DNA of 64,000 nucleotides from Corticimicrobacter sp040137905 (GCF_040137905.1 NZ_JBEFDG010000058.1:34536-98535); one strand, 5' to 3'. Shown: positions 45,020 to 54,437, counted from the first letter of the stretch. Numbers and translations are program-made. The notes: a model not told the origin generated them from the sequence alone.

Positions 45020-45823
45020 CTACTGCGCTGCCTGGCTGGCTCGCTCCAGCCGGCTATTGAACATATCGAGCGGCATGGCACCTGCCACGCGGGTGCCATC
45101 CTCGAAGAATACGGCAGGCGTGCCCCGGATATTGAGTGTCCGGGCCAGCGCCGTCCAGTCCTGCAGTGGCGCGTCGCAACTGGCCTGGGCCGGCGTGCGC
45201 CCCTTGAGCATCCACTCGTCCCAGACCTTGCCCTGATCCTTGGCACACCAGACATTGGTAGCCTTGGTGACGGAATCAGGCCCCAGGATGGGCAGCAGGA
45301 ACGTATGGATGGTCAGGTTATCGACCTCCTCGAGCGTCTTGCGCAGGGCCTTGCAATAGCCACAGTTGGGATCCTCGAAGATCGCAACCTGACGGGAGCC
45401 GTCACCCTTGACCTGGCGAATCGACAGTTCCGTCGGCAAGTCACTGAAGTCGATGGCACTGAGGGCTTCCTTGCGCGCACGGGTGACGTCCTCGCGCGTC
45501 TTGGCATCGATCAGCGAACCGTTCAGCACGAAGTTGACCTCGGGATCGACGTAGACCAGCTCATCATCGAGCTGGACTTCATACAGGCCATAGGGCGTCG
45601 GGTTCACGGCCGTGGCCTTCAGGCCGTCGAAGCGGGCCTCGAAGCGCTGCTTGACAGCCTCGGCCTCTGCACCGTCTACAGCGGTAGTGGCGGCCCAGGC
45701 CGCTGGCGCGGCCAGCACGCCCATCAGCGACAGCGCGCAGGCAGCGGCCACCCTGGTCAGACGCCGTGCATGATGCAGGCCGGTCGTAAGGCGGCCGGAA
45801 CGGCCCATGTCATGTCTATGCAT
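45020..45823 (-). CDS. dsbC: Thiol:disulfide isomerase DsbC
   Basis: 267 residues from the ATG at 45821-45823 (MHRHDMGRSG). A Tat-like or Sec signal ends near AAWA (residue 44). The DsbC dimerisation domain covers about 50-110; the thioredoxin domain has FEDPNCGYCKAL with CGYC at 154-157 and the cis-proline in GTPAVFF. Structural cysteines lie in NVWCAKD and ASCDAP. It isomerises wrong disulfides in the periplasm. An upstream in-frame start would add 19 unmatched residues. Confidence 0.93.
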   Translation of the reverse strand: MHRHDMGRSGRLTTGLHHARRLTRVAAACALSLMGVLAAPAAWAATTAVDGAEAEAVKQRFEARFDGLKATAVNPTPYGLYEVQLDDELVYVDPEVNFVLNGSLIDAKTREDVTRARKEALSAIDFSDLPTELSIRQVKGDGSRQVAIFEDPNCGYCKALRKTLEEVDNLTIHTFLLPILGPDSVTKATNVWCAKDQGKVWDEWMLKGRTPAQASCDAPLQDWTALARTLNIRGTPAVFFEDGTRVAGAMPLDMFNSRLERASQAAQ

Positions 45824-45860
45824 ATCCTGTCCTTGGCTTTTATGTCCTGTCCGCCCGGCG

Positions 45861-47054
45861 TCAACCCTGGCCGGCGGCATTGTCGATGAGCGCCCGCTTG
45901 ATGAACGGCAAGCGTTCGACCAGCTCCATGCCCTGGTTGCGCAGCCAGACCAGCGGCACCTGCTCCGAAGAAAACAGACTGTGCAGTCCGTGCGTGGCCA
46001 GCTTCATGGCGCGCAGCGGTGCTGCCCGTGCCCGGCGATAGCGACTCAATACTCTTTCGTCTCCGGCATGCCGGAAAGGTTCCCGACCTGCCACGGCATC
46101 GACCAGCGCACGGACATCGCCCAGCCCCAGGTTGAGACCCTGGCCGGCCAGCGGATGCACGCGATGCCCGGCATCGCTGACCAGGGCCAGCCCCGGCCCG
46201 GTCATGCTGCTGGTCTGTTCCAGGAACAGCGGAAAGCCATGCACCCCGCTGCGTACCCGCAGATGACCCAGCCGACCTGAGGTCAGCACCGCCAGGCGCT
46301 CGGCCAGGAAGGTCTCCTGCTGCGCCTGCGGCCAGTCCAGCAGGGCACGGGCCTGATCCTGCGGCATGGACCAGACCAGTGACACCAGGTGGCGACCTCC
46401 GCGCGTATCCGGCAGGGGCAACAGGGCCACGATGCCCTCCTCGGAAAACCACTGACAGGCCACGCCCTGATGCGGCAGTTCGGCCTCGAGATGGGTCACG
46501 ATCCCCATTTCGCCATAGGTGTGGGAATCGACCGCCAAACCGGATGCCGCCCGGACGGCCGAGCGCGCGCCATCGGCGGCCACCACCAGGTCGGCCCGCA
46601 ATGCCGGCCCCTGGTCGAGTTCGAGAACCGACGCCTGACCGTCATGGTGCCAGCCGGTGCAACGCCTGTCGTGCCAGCTCAGGCCCGACATCAATGCCGC
46701 CTGCGCCAGAGTGCGTTCGAGCAGCCCTGCCTCGACGATCCAGGCCAGCGCGGGCCGGGCCGCCTGCCAGGCTTCCAGCGTGACCTTGCCCTGCTGGTCG
46801 CCATGCACTTCCATGGCCTGTACCGGCGTGATGCGGTTGGCAGGCAACACATCCCAGACGCCCAGCCCTGCCAGGAAAGACTGGCTTTCCGGCGACAGCG
46901 CATAGACACGCGGGTGATACTCATCCAGATCAGGCGGCTGCATGTCGGGACGTGGCCCGACCAGCGCAACCTGCTGCCCACGGCGCGCCAGCGCCAGGGC
47001 TGTCCCCAGCCCGGCAATGCCGCTGCCGGCCACCAGAATCGAGGTTTTTTTCAT
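45861..47054 (-). CDS. FAD-dependent ubiquinone hydroxylase, UbiH/UbiF/VisC family
   Basis: 397 residues from the ATG at 47052-47054; a TTG three codons upstream is possible. FAD motifs: GSGIAGLGTALALA, VVAADGARSAVR and VSDAGHRVHPLAGQGLN. Such enzymes hydroxylate the quinone ring in ubiquinone synthesis; which ring position cannot be told. It starts 12 bp after mltA and ends 37 bp before dsbC. Confidence 0.9.
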   Translation of the reverse strand: MKKTSILVAGSGIAGLGTALALARRGQQVALVGPRPDMQPPDLDEYHPRVYALSPESQSFLAGLGVWDVLPANRITPVQAMEVHGDQQGKVTLEAWQAARPALAWIVEAGLLERTLAQAALMSGLSWHDRRCTGWHHDGQASVLELDQGPALRADLVVAADGARSAVRAASGLAVDSHTYGEMGIVTHLEAELPHQGVACQWFSEEGIVALLPLPDTRGGRHLVSLVWSMPQDQARALLDWPQAQQETFLAERLAVLTSGRLGHLRVRSGVHGFPLFLEQTSSMTGPGLALVSDAGHRVHPLAGQGLNLGLGDVRALVDAVAGREPFRHAGDERVLSRYRRARAAPLRAMKLATHGLHSLFSSEQVPLVWLRNQGMELVERLPFIKRALIDNAAGQG

Positions 47055-47066
47055 GTCAGCCAACCC

Positions 47067-48413
47067 TCATCGTGCCGAAGGCGTGCCCGCAGCACGGGGC
47101 CAGAGCACCCACATGCGGCCGTTCTGCTTCATGCGGCCGGCGATATTGCCGGCCTCTTCGCCGTAACCCCAGTAAAAGTCGGCACGCGCCGCCCCCTTGA
47201 TGGCCGCCCCGGTATCCTGGGCGAAAACCAGCCGGTTGAGCGGACGGGCGTCGCCCGGCCAGGTCGTCGACAGGAACACAGGCGTGCCCAGCGGCACGAA
47301 CTGGGTATCGACGGCAATCGACCGGCGCTCAGTGAGCGGCAGCGAATAGGCCCCCTTGGGGCCGGCTGCCTCGTCGGCAATCGCCTCTTCGCGGAAGAAG
47401 ACCACGGCCGGATTGACGCTGAGCATTTCCTCGACGCGGTGCGGATTGTCGCGCGCCCAGGCGCGGATACCCTGCATCGAGGCCTGACCGGCAGTCAGCT
47501 CGCCCTTCTGTATCAGCCAGCGGCCGATCGACTGGAACGGCTGACCATTGTGATTGGCATAGGCCAGCCGGATGGTGCTGCCAGCGCCCGGCCCATCGGC
47601 CAGATAGGCACGGCCCGACCCCTGGATCTGCAGGAAGGCGGCATCGACAGGGTCGTTGACCCAGACAATCGCAGCCGGCTGCCGGCCGGCTGACTGCAAC
47701 TGCACGCGCGTGTCGTAGGGAACGACACGATTGCCATCGAGCTTGCCGCGCACACGCTTGCCGGCCAGTTCGGGATAGAGCCCGCCCAGATCGATGGTGA
47801 GCAGGTCATCCGGCACGGCATACAGCGGCCACTGGAACTGTCCGCCACGCTGGCGCGAGGCCACGACCAGAGGTTCGTAGTAACCGGTGACCGTATTGGT
47901 AGCAACCTTGCCGCCCGCATCGTGCAAGCGCCAGGGACGCAGGTGCTGCTGCAGGAAGGCGCGCACCTGGGCCGTCGAGGCCGCACCGGGCTGCTGTGCC
48001 TGGCGTTGCGCAGCCGCGCAGACAGGTTGCCAGACCGGCGGCGTGGCGCGCGCAGGCAGGGTCAGCCCGCCGGAAATCGGGCGCATCAGCCCCTGGCAGT
48101 TGAGCAGGAAAGCCTGCCAGACCTGCTCCAGCTCATCAGCCTGCCAGCCCGGCATCTCGGACCAGTCGGCGGCCACGAAACGACCCGCCAGATTGCGGGC
48201 CGGGCTGTCGGGCAGCGGTTGCGTGGGCACCGACAGGACACTGCCCGGCACCGGGGCCGAGGTGGACGGCGACGTGGAGACGGTGCCGCCACTGTCGGTC
48301 GCCGGACTGCCCGGCTGGGCAGGGCCATACGACACCGTGGTACAGGCGGCCAGCCAGCCGGCCATGGACAGCGTCGCCAGACGCCTGATGCAGGATAATG
48401 CGTTGTATTTCAT
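47067..48413 (-). CDS. mltA: Membrane-bound lytic transglycosylase A
   Basis: 448 residues. A lipoprotein signal ends in GWLAAC. The MltA domain and the C-terminal 3D domain (VFAQDTGAAIKGAARADFYWG) are present, with TGYYEPLV in the active region. It cleaves peptidoglycan to 1,6-anhydro products at the outer membrane. A Pro/Ser/Thr-rich linker of about 50 residues follows the lipid anchor. apaG lies 12 bp upstream. Confidence 0.94.
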   Translation of the reverse strand: MKYNALSCIRRLATLSMAGWLAACTTVSYGPAQPGSPATDSGGTVSTSPSTSAPVPGSVLSVPTQPLPDSPARNLAGRFVAADWSEMPGWQADELEQVWQAFLLNCQGLMRPISGGLTLPARATPPVWQPVCAAAQRQAQQPGAASTAQVRAFLQQHLRPWRLHDAGGKVATNTVTGYYEPLVVASRQRGGQFQWPLYAVPDDLLTIDLGGLYPELAGKRVRGKLDGNRVVPYDTRVQLQSAGRQPAAIVWVNDPVDAAFLQIQGSGRAYLADGPGAGSTIRLAYANHNGQPFQSIGRWLIQKGELTAGQASMQGIRAWARDNPHRVEEMLSVNPAVVFFREEAIADEAAGPKGAYSLPLTERRSIAVDTQFVPLGTPVFLSTTWPGDARPLNRLVFAQDTGAAIKGAARADFYWGYGEEAGNIAGRMKQNGRMWVLWPRAAGTPSAR

Positions 48414-48425
48414 GAATGAATCCGC

Positions 48426-48800
48426 TCAATGCAGCACATTGGGCACTGCCAGGACAAACTCGGCGATCGGCACATCGAACGGGATGCCGTTCTCGCCGAC
48501 GCAATGATAGGCACCGCGCATCGTACCGACAGGGGTACGCAACGGACAGGCGCTGGTGTATTCGAAGACTTCGCCAGGGGCCAGCAACGGCTGCTTGCCG
48601 ACCACGCCCAGGCCGCGCACTTCCTCGACCCGCTGGTCGGCATCGGTGATGATCCAGTGCCGGCTGATGATCTGGGCCGGCTGCGATCCCCTGTTGACGA
48701 CCTGCACCGTGTAGGCGAATACATACTGGGGCTGGGCAGGATCGGATTCGTCGGGCAGGTATTGCGGCACGACCGTGACGCTCAAGTCATAGGTTTTCAC
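48426..48800 (-). CDS. apaG: ApaG protein
   Basis: 124 residues, full-length ApaG fold: YTVQVVNRGSQPAQIISRHWIITDA and YTSACPLRTPVGTMRG are the conserved strands. ApaG (CorD) has been tied to divalent cation handling and dinucleotide polyphosphates. Divergent from rpe. Confidence 0.95.
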   Translation of the reverse strand: MKTYDLSVTVVPQYLPDESDPAQPQYVFAYTVQVVNRGSQPAQIISRHWIITDADQRVEEVRGLGVVGKQPLLAPGEVFEYTSACPLRTPVGTMRGAYHCVGENGIPFDVPIAEFVLAVPNVLH

Positions 48801-48821
48801 GGAACAGCATCCCCATGGCGC

Positions 48822-48865
48822 AAAGGCAAACTACAATGATGACATAGATTCGTCCATTTGCCTTT
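48822..48865. promoter_or_regulatory. Inverted repeat in the apaG/rpe divergent promoter region
   Basis: AAAGGCAAA (48822-48830) and TTTGCCTTT (48857-48865) are perfect 9-bp arms 26 bp apart. A plus-strand TACAAT (48832-48837) lies between them, so a protein bound at both arms would span the rpe promoter. Confidence 0.5.
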
Positions 48866-48882
48866 GCCGACTCCCACCCGCC

Positions 48883-49605
48883 ATGTCAGTTATTGCAACA
48901 CCCCAATCCCTGCCGCCCGCGCGTATCGCGCCGAGCATCCTGTCCGCCGACTTTGCCTGCCTGGGCGAAGAGGTCCGCAACGTCCTGGCTGCCGGTGCCG
49001 ACTGGATTCACTTCGACGTGATGGACAACCATTTCGTCCCCAACCTGACCATCGGCCCAATGGTGTGCGAAGCCATCAGACCGCACGTCGGGCAGGCTCC
49101 CATCGACGTACACCTGATGGTCGAGCCGGTCGATGCGCTGGTGCCGATGTTCGCCAAGGCAGGTGCCAGCCTGATCAGCTTTCATCCCGAAGCCTCGCGC
49201 CACGTCGATCGCACCCTGAGCCTGATCCGCGATCACGGCTGCCAGGCCGGACTGGTCTTCAATCCGGCCACGCCGCTGGACTGGATGGATCACGTCATGG
49301 ACAAGCTCGACCTGGTACTGCTGATGTCGGTCAATCCGGGGTTCGGCGGCCAGAAGTTCCTGCCCTCGACCCTGCCGAAGCTGCGTGCCGTACGCCAGCG
49401 CATCGACCAGTGGATACAGCAGGGTGGCCAGCCCATCGCGCTCGAAGTCGATGGTGGCGTCAAGGCCGACAATATCGCTGAAATCCGTGCTGCCGGTGCA
49501 GACACATTCGTGGCCGGCTCGGCCATCTTCGGCCAGTCCGACTACGCAGCCAGCATCTCGGCCATGCGCGCCGAAATCCTCAAAGCTGACAGCCTGCAAG
49601 CCTGA
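48883..49605 (+). CDS. rpe: Ribulose-phosphate 3-epimerase
   Basis: 240 residues. IAPSILSADFACLGEE, HFDVMDNHFVPNLTIGP, HLMVEP and EVDGGVKADN carry the metal ligands and phosphate loop of the TIM barrel. It interconverts ribulose-5-P and xylulose-5-P. gph follows 90 bp later in the same direction, the usual rpe-gph pairing. Confidence 0.96.
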   Translation: MSVIATPQSLPPARIAPSILSADFACLGEEVRNVLAAGADWIHFDVMDNHFVPNLTIGPMVCEAIRPHVGQAPIDVHLMVEPVDALVPMFAKAGASLISFHPEASRHVDRTLSLIRDHGCQAGLVFNPATPLDWMDHVMDKLDLVLLMSVNPGFGGQKFLPSTLPKLRAVRQRIDQWIQQGGQPIALEVDGGVKADNIAEIRAAGADTFVAGSAIFGQSDYAASISAMRAEILKADSLQA

Positions 49606-49695
49606 GACGTCGACGATCCCTGCAACCTGACATGCCAACTGCCCGAGCGCCAGTTTTCCCTGCCATCATCCTGCCAGCCGAGGACAACCACGGAC

Positions 49696-50445
49696 ATGAC
49701 CGACTCCCTCTCCGCCATCCGCGCCGACGCACAGACTGACCATGCCGATACGGGCAGCGGCATCCGTGCCGTGCTGCTCGATCTCGACGGCACCCTGCTC
49801 GACACCATCACCGACCTGGCCGTGGCAGTCAACGCCATGCGCACCGATCTCGGCCTGCCCACCCTGCCGCAGGACCTGATCGCCACCTATGTCGGCAAGG
49901 GTGCAGAAGACCTGGTTCAGCGCTCACTGGACAGCGGCCTGGAAGCCGAGCATCAGGCCGATGCAGCACGCCAGGCTGAAGGGCTGGCACTGTTTCAGAC
50001 ACACTATGCCCGCGTCAATGGCGAACAGGCCCTGCCCTATCCTGGCGTACTGGACGGGCTGGCAGCCTTGCAGGCAGCGGGCCTGAAACTGGCCGTGGTC
50101 ACCAACAAGCCGACGGCCTTCACTTTGCCGCTGCTGGAGCGTACAGGCCTGACGCACTGGTTCGAGGTCATCGTGAGCGGCGACACCTGCCCCCGCAAGA
50201 AGCCCGATCCCATGCCGTTGCAGCACGCCTGCGACCTGCTCGGCATCGCCCCCGGCGAAGCCGTCATGATCGGTGACTCGGTCAATGATGCCCTGTCGGC
50301 GCGTGCCGCCGGCATGCCGGTGCTGATCCTGCCCTATGGCTACAACGAAGGCCACGATGTCGCCACGCTGGACGCCGATGCCGTGATTCCGTCGCTGGAA
50401 GCCATTGCGGGCTGGATTTCGCAGCGATCAGGCCACCCGAAGTAA
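49696..50445 (+). CDS. gph: Phosphoglycolate phosphatase
   Basis: 249 residues, HAD superfamily: nucleophile DLDGTLLDT, VVTNKP (motif II), the lysine in PRKKPDP and MIGDSVNDALSARAAG (motif IV). It removes 2-phosphoglycolate, for example from DNA repair. The first 20 residues are variable. It converges with cca. Confidence 0.94.
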   Translation: MTDSLSAIRADAQTDHADTGSGIRAVLLDLDGTLLDTITDLAVAVNAMRTDLGLPTLPQDLIATYVGKGAEDLVQRSLDSGLEAEHQADAARQAEGLALFQTHYARVNGEQALPYPGVLDGLAALQAAGLKLAVVTNKPTAFTLPLLERTGLTHWFEVIVSGDTCPRKKPDPMPLQHACDLLGIAPGEAVMIGDSVNDALSARAAGMPVLILPYGYNEGHDVATLDADAVIPSLEAIAGWISQRSGHPK

Positions 50446-50459
50446 ACCTCGCTCAGGCG

Positions 50460-51686
50460 CTACGCAGCCGCAATCGCCTGTACCCGAGCCATCCGCACGG
50501 CATCCTTGATCGCACCACCATCGCGCCCGCATTGCCGGGCGATGGCCCCGGCATCGACCTGCCGGGCCGCTGCCAGTGCGCGCTGCCATGCAGCCAGATC
50601 AACTGGCAGGCAAAGTGCGGCCGCATCCAATAACTGTTCGAAACGTGCCGGCTTGCGCAGGGCATCGCCGTACTCCATGATCCGCCACTGTTGCTCAGGC
50701 ATACCTGAGGTCGGCAAGTCTGCCAGCACGGTCTGCAGCAGACGGGCCATATCTGCGCACTCGGAAGGCACCCGCAGGCGTGCACTCAGTGCAGCCACAT
50801 CTGCGGCCCCGCTCACCAGCAACGCATAGCGGGAGGCCTGCGGCAGGCCTGCCTGTGCGGCGACATCCAGGATCTGCCATGCAGTGGTCTTCGCAAGATC
50901 ATCTGCGATTGCAACCATCGTGCCAGCGCTGCCAGGCGTACCCAGTACGGCGTCCTGCAGCTCAACAGCCCTCAACGGTTCCACTGCCTTCTCGCCAGAC
51001 TGCCACGGCAGCACAGGCCTTCCCAGCCCCGGCATGATCCGCTCAAGCGCGCCCACCTGCGCAAGCAGGGCCAGCATGCGTGCCGGCCGGGCCGACATCA
51101 ATCCGCGCGACAATTCCTGCCAGACCCGTTCCGGCACCAGGGCATCGACTTCGCCCTCATCAACCATGCGCCGGCACAGCGCCAGGGTTTCGGGGGCCAC
51201 CGAGAAATCGACGAAACGGGCCATGAAACGGGCCAATCGGAGAATGCGTACCGGGTCCTCCATGAAGGCCTCGCCCACATGCCGGAAAATCCGGGCCTCG
51301 ACATCGGCCGCGCCGCCCAGCGGGTCATACAACTGACCATGCATATCGCGGGCAATGGCATTGACCGTCAGATCACGTCGGCGCAGGTCATCGGCCAGCG
51401 ACACATCAGTGCCCGTATGAAACGTGAAGCCACGGTAACCACGCCCGGACTTGCGTTCGGTACGGGCCAGCGCATATTCCTCATGTGTCTGCGGATGCAG
51501 GAAAACCGGAAAATCCCCGCCCACCGGCAGAAAGCCCCGACGCGTCATCTCTTCGGGGGTCGTGCCGACGACGACCCAATCATGATCGCCCGGTTGCAGC
51601 CCCAGCAAGCCATCACGCACCACACCGCCCACGGCATAGACCTGGAGGCCGACCAACGGGTCGGCCTGCATGGATGCCTCGGTCAC
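50460..51686 (-). CDS. cca: CCA-adding tRNA nucleotidyltransferase, HD motif missing
   Basis: 408 residues. The polymerase head has VYAVGGVVRDGLLG, the DxD metal site (PGDHDWVVVG) and RRRDLTVNAIARD. The neck/body follows. E. coli-type Cca has an HD phosphohydrolase domain after this; here the region around RYALLVSGA lacks the HDLGK motif, while downstream LRVPSEC and RKPARFEQLL still align. CCA addition should be intact and the phosphohydrolase activity absent. It overlaps slt by 4 bp. Confidence 0.92.
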   Translation of the reverse strand: MTEASMQADPLVGLQVYAVGGVVRDGLLGLQPGDHDWVVVGTTPEEMTRRGFLPVGGDFPVFLHPQTHEEYALARTERKSGRGYRGFTFHTGTDVSLADDLRRRDLTVNAIARDMHGQLYDPLGGAADVEARIFRHVGEAFMEDPVRILRLARFMARFVDFSVAPETLALCRRMVDEGEVDALVPERVWQELSRGLMSARPARMLALLAQVGALERIMPGLGRPVLPWQSGEKAVEPLRAVELQDAVLGTPGSAGTMVAIADDLAKTTAWQILDVAAQAGLPQASRYALLVSGAADVAALSARLRVPSECADMARLLQTVLADLPTSGMPEQQWRIMEYGDALRKPARFEQLLDAAALCLPVDLAAWQRALAAARQVDAGAIARQCGRDGGAIKDAVRMARVQAIAAA

Positions 51687-53731
51687 GGCAATGCCACCGT
51701 TGTTTGCGTCGAAGGTTCGATATAGCCCAGGCGGGTCTTGAGCGACTGCGGCTGGCCCGAGAACAGTGCGGCATAGTAGACCGCATTGGAGAGCACTTTC
51801 TGGACGTAATCGCGGGTTTCGGTAAACGGGATGGTCTCGGCGAAGATCGCCCCTTCGACACGGTGCGTCAGGCTGGCACGCCAGCGCACGGAGCGTCCGG
51901 GACCGGCGTTGTAGCCGGCACTGGCCAGCACCTGCGAACCCCCCAGGTCTGTCAGCACCATGTTGAGATAATTGGTGCCCAGCAGCGTATTGACATCGAA
52001 GTCATTGACCTTGGACGGGTGAAAATCCGACATGCCGATCTTGCGGGCCACCCAGCGGGCCGTGGCCGGCATCAATTGCATCAGGCCCGAGGCACCCACC
52101 GTCGAGCGCGCATTGCTGACAAAACGCGACTCCTGGCGGATCAGCCCGTACACCCAGGCCGGATCGAGGTCGATCTGGCGAGCCTGGGCCGTGACGCGCC
52201 CCTCGAAGGGCGCGATGTAGCGCTGGTTGAAATCAAACTGCCCCTGCGTCAGTTCGGACGTGTTGACGACACGGTCATAGATGCCTTCCTGACGCGCGTA
52301 CTCGGCGGCCGCCAGCAACTGGCGATCGTTCATGCCGCGCAGCGAGAAATTCCATTCCGGCACGGCTTCGCGCCGCCAGCCCTGGTGGAACAGCGACACG
52401 GCGCGGCGCAGCCCCGGATGGGATTGCGCCTCGGCCAGTTCCTGCGGAGACACAGGTGCGGCGCGCTGGGGCGGCGCAATGGTGCGCCCCAGTTCTTCGG
52501 CCGCCAATTGCCCATAGAAACCGAACCGGTCGGCAATGCGGGCGTAGGCAGCCTGGGCCGCCTGGGTCTGCCCCTGGGCCGCCTGCCCGCGCGCGCGCCA
52601 GTAGATCCAGTTGTCGGCTTCGCGCTCATCTGCAGGCATGGCATCGATGGCCCCCATCACCCAGCCCCAGTCGATGGTCGGCTGGCGCAGCGCGGCGCGC
52701 ACGCGCCAGGCCTGGTTGTAGGGTGCGATGCGGGCTTCCAGACCGGCCTCGCGATACCAGTCGTGGGCACGCGGGTCCAGGTTGAGCGCCGCAATCAGGG
52801 CAAACTGGCTGCGCAGCCAGGCCAGATCGGTCTTGGGCAGATGAGCCGCCCATTGATCACGCAGGTAGGTATCGCCAACATCGCGGTCCTTGCGGGCCAG
52901 TCGGGCCAGCGCAATCAGCACCAGTTCGCGATCCAGGGCGCTGGCAGCCGGACGAGGCTGCAGCGCCAGCCACTGCATCGGTTCCTTGAGAATGGCATCG
53001 TAGGTCTTGAGCCGCTCGGCATCGAACAGATAGCGGGCATAGCGCCGCGCCTGCGGCAGCTCGTTGACCTCGATGGCATCACGCAAAAGCGTCGTGAGAT
53101 GTGCGTTTTGCACAACGCCGGCCGATACCAGCCGGTTCATCATCGACCAGCAGGCATTGCCGGGCCGGTGTGCCGCCAGCGCCTCGCTGGCATTGACCGC
53201 TTGCCCGGTCGCCTGCGCCGCCTCGATCCGGGCGCACTGCACCTGCGCATCGTTGACCTGATGCACATCGAGTTGCAGCGCCTTGCTGTAGTTACCCAGC
53301 CGCACCTCGGCCAGCACCCAGTCACGCAGGATGCGATCAGCCACGAACGTACCGGGATAGCGCTTCAGGAACTCGCTGGCCTGCTCTTCGGGCAAGGGTG
53401 CCCGCTGCGCCAGACGACTGCGCAGCCACCAGTACTCGACATAGATCTGCAAGGGATCACCCTGCGCCGCCTGCAGGGCCGTATCCAGCTTTGCCTGCTG
53501 CTTGCGATCATAGGCCTCGCGGGCCTGGATCACGACCTCGGAAATCTGTGCCGCCGGCACCGCCGTGGACATGGGTGCCAGCGTAGGATCGAGCGACGCC
53601 AGTTGCTGCGCCTGCACACTGCACGCCAGCCCCAGGCCGGCCACAAGATGCGCAGCCAGCGCCATGGCCCTGCGCGGCATACCCGGCACGGCGGATTTCT
53701 GATACCGTCTGGTCTTTGCCCCGAACTCCAT
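51683..53731 (-). CDS. slt: Soluble lytic murein transglycosylase
   Basis: 682 residues. A signal segment (LVAGLGLACSVQA) lies near residues 29-41, then a long alpha-superhelix and the C-terminal SLT domain: catalytic glutamate in IRQESRF, GLMQLMPATARW and AGYNAGPGR. It cleaves glycan strands to anhydromuropeptides. The annotated ATG is only 15 bp from the divergent cyclo-ligase start; an internal ATG (53680) is an alternative that would still keep the signal. Confidence 0.93.
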   Translation of the reverse strand: MEFGAKTRRYQKSAVPGMPRRAMALAAHLVAGLGLACSVQAQQLASLDPTLAPMSTAVPAAQISEVVIQAREAYDRKQQAKLDTALQAAQGDPLQIYVEYWWLRSRLAQRAPLPEEQASEFLKRYPGTFVADRILRDWVLAEVRLGNYSKALQLDVHQVNDAQVQCARIEAAQATGQAVNASEALAAHRPGNACWSMMNRLVSAGVVQNAHLTTLLRDAIEVNELPQARRYARYLFDAERLKTYDAILKEPMQWLALQPRPAASALDRELVLIALARLARKDRDVGDTYLRDQWAAHLPKTDLAWLRSQFALIAALNLDPRAHDWYREAGLEARIAPYNQAWRVRAALRQPTIDWGWVMGAIDAMPADEREADNWIYWRARGQAAQGQTQAAQAAYARIADRFGFYGQLAAEELGRTIAPPQRAAPVSPQELAEAQSHPGLRRAVSLFHQGWRREAVPEWNFSLRGMNDRQLLAAAEYARQEGIYDRVVNTSELTQGQFDFNQRYIAPFEGRVTAQARQIDLDPAWVYGLIRQESRFVSNARSTVGASGLMQLMPATARWVARKIGMSDFHPSKVNDFDVNTLLGTNYLNMVLTDLGGSQVLASAGYNAGPGRSVRWRASLTHRVEGAIFAETIPFTETRDYVQKVLSNAVYYAALFSGQPQSLKTRLGYIEPSTQTTVALP

Positions 53732-53746
53732 GGCACCTCCACGATC

Positions 53747-54370
53747 ATGAATACCTGCAACACCGCACAGGATAACGCAGACACGCTGCGAAAGCGATTG
53801 CGCGACGCCCGCGCCAAAACCACGTCAGAAGAGCGCAACAACAGCGGCCTGCGTATCCGCGCACGCCTGCACACCTGGCTGGCGATACACCTGTCGGAAC
53901 GCCCCGAAGACAGCCCGCCGCCGGTGATTGCCGCCTACTGGCCCCTGGAGCTGGAGCCCGACCTGCGGCCGCTGCTGCGCAAATGGGACCAGGAAGAAGG
54001 CCATACGCTGGCCCTGCCGGTCATCGACCAGCCCGGCCAGCCGCTGCGCTTTCGCCAATGGACAACGGATACGCCCATGCAGGCAGGCCTGCACGGCATC
54101 GAGGAGCCGGCCGAAGGCCAGTGGCTGACGCCCGACATCATCCTGGTGCCGACGCTGGGCTACACCCGCGAGGCCGACCGGCTAGGCTATGGCGGCGGCT
54201 ACTATGACCGCACCCTGGCCGCATTGCGCGATGATGGCCACGCCTTCGTGACCATCGGCGTGGCCTGGTCGATCGGCGAGTTCAAGCGCAAGGATCATCC
54301 GCCTGCCGATCATGACTTCAGGCTCGATGCCATTGCCACCGAAGCCAAATGGGTGCCCGAGGCACCCTGA
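53747..54370 (+). CDS. 5-formyltetrahydrofolate cyclo-ligase
   Basis: 207 residues: basic LRKRLRDARAK near the start, and the family motif GYGGGYYDRTL near residue 147. It converts 5-formyl-THF to 5,10-methenyl-THF with ATP. The ATG at 53747 fits the family; a very long open frame upstream is antisense to slt and is rejected. E. coli homologue: YgfA. Confidence 0.92.
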   Translation: MNTCNTAQDNADTLRKRLRDARAKTTSEERNNSGLRIRARLHTWLAIHLSERPEDSPPPVIAAYWPLELEPDLRPLLRKWDQEEGHTLALPVIDQPGQPLRFRQWTTDTPMQAGLHGIEEPAEGQWLTPDIILVPTLGYTREADRLGYGGGYYDRTLAALRDDGHAFVTIGVAWSIGEFKRKDHPPADHDFRLDAIATEAKWVPEAP

Positions 54371-54373
54371 CAG

Positions 54374-54410
54374 CCCGGCATCCTGCCGGGGCGAACGGCA
54401 AGCGCCCCGG
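54374..54410. terminator. Overlapping stem-loops between convergent cyclo-ligase and TetR genes
   Basis: CCCGGCA-tcc-TGCCGGG (54374-54390) overlaps CCGGGGCG (54386-54393) paired with CGCCCCGG (54403-54410). Either could end transcription, but neither has a T-tract. Confidence 0.4.
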
Positions 54411-54437
54411 ACAGCGCCAGGTGAGCAGACGCTCCAG

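Noticed and set aside
51485..53746. Long plus-strand frame leading into the cyclo-ligase gene
   Set aside because: Antisense to cca and slt; cyclo-ligase similarity begins at 53747.
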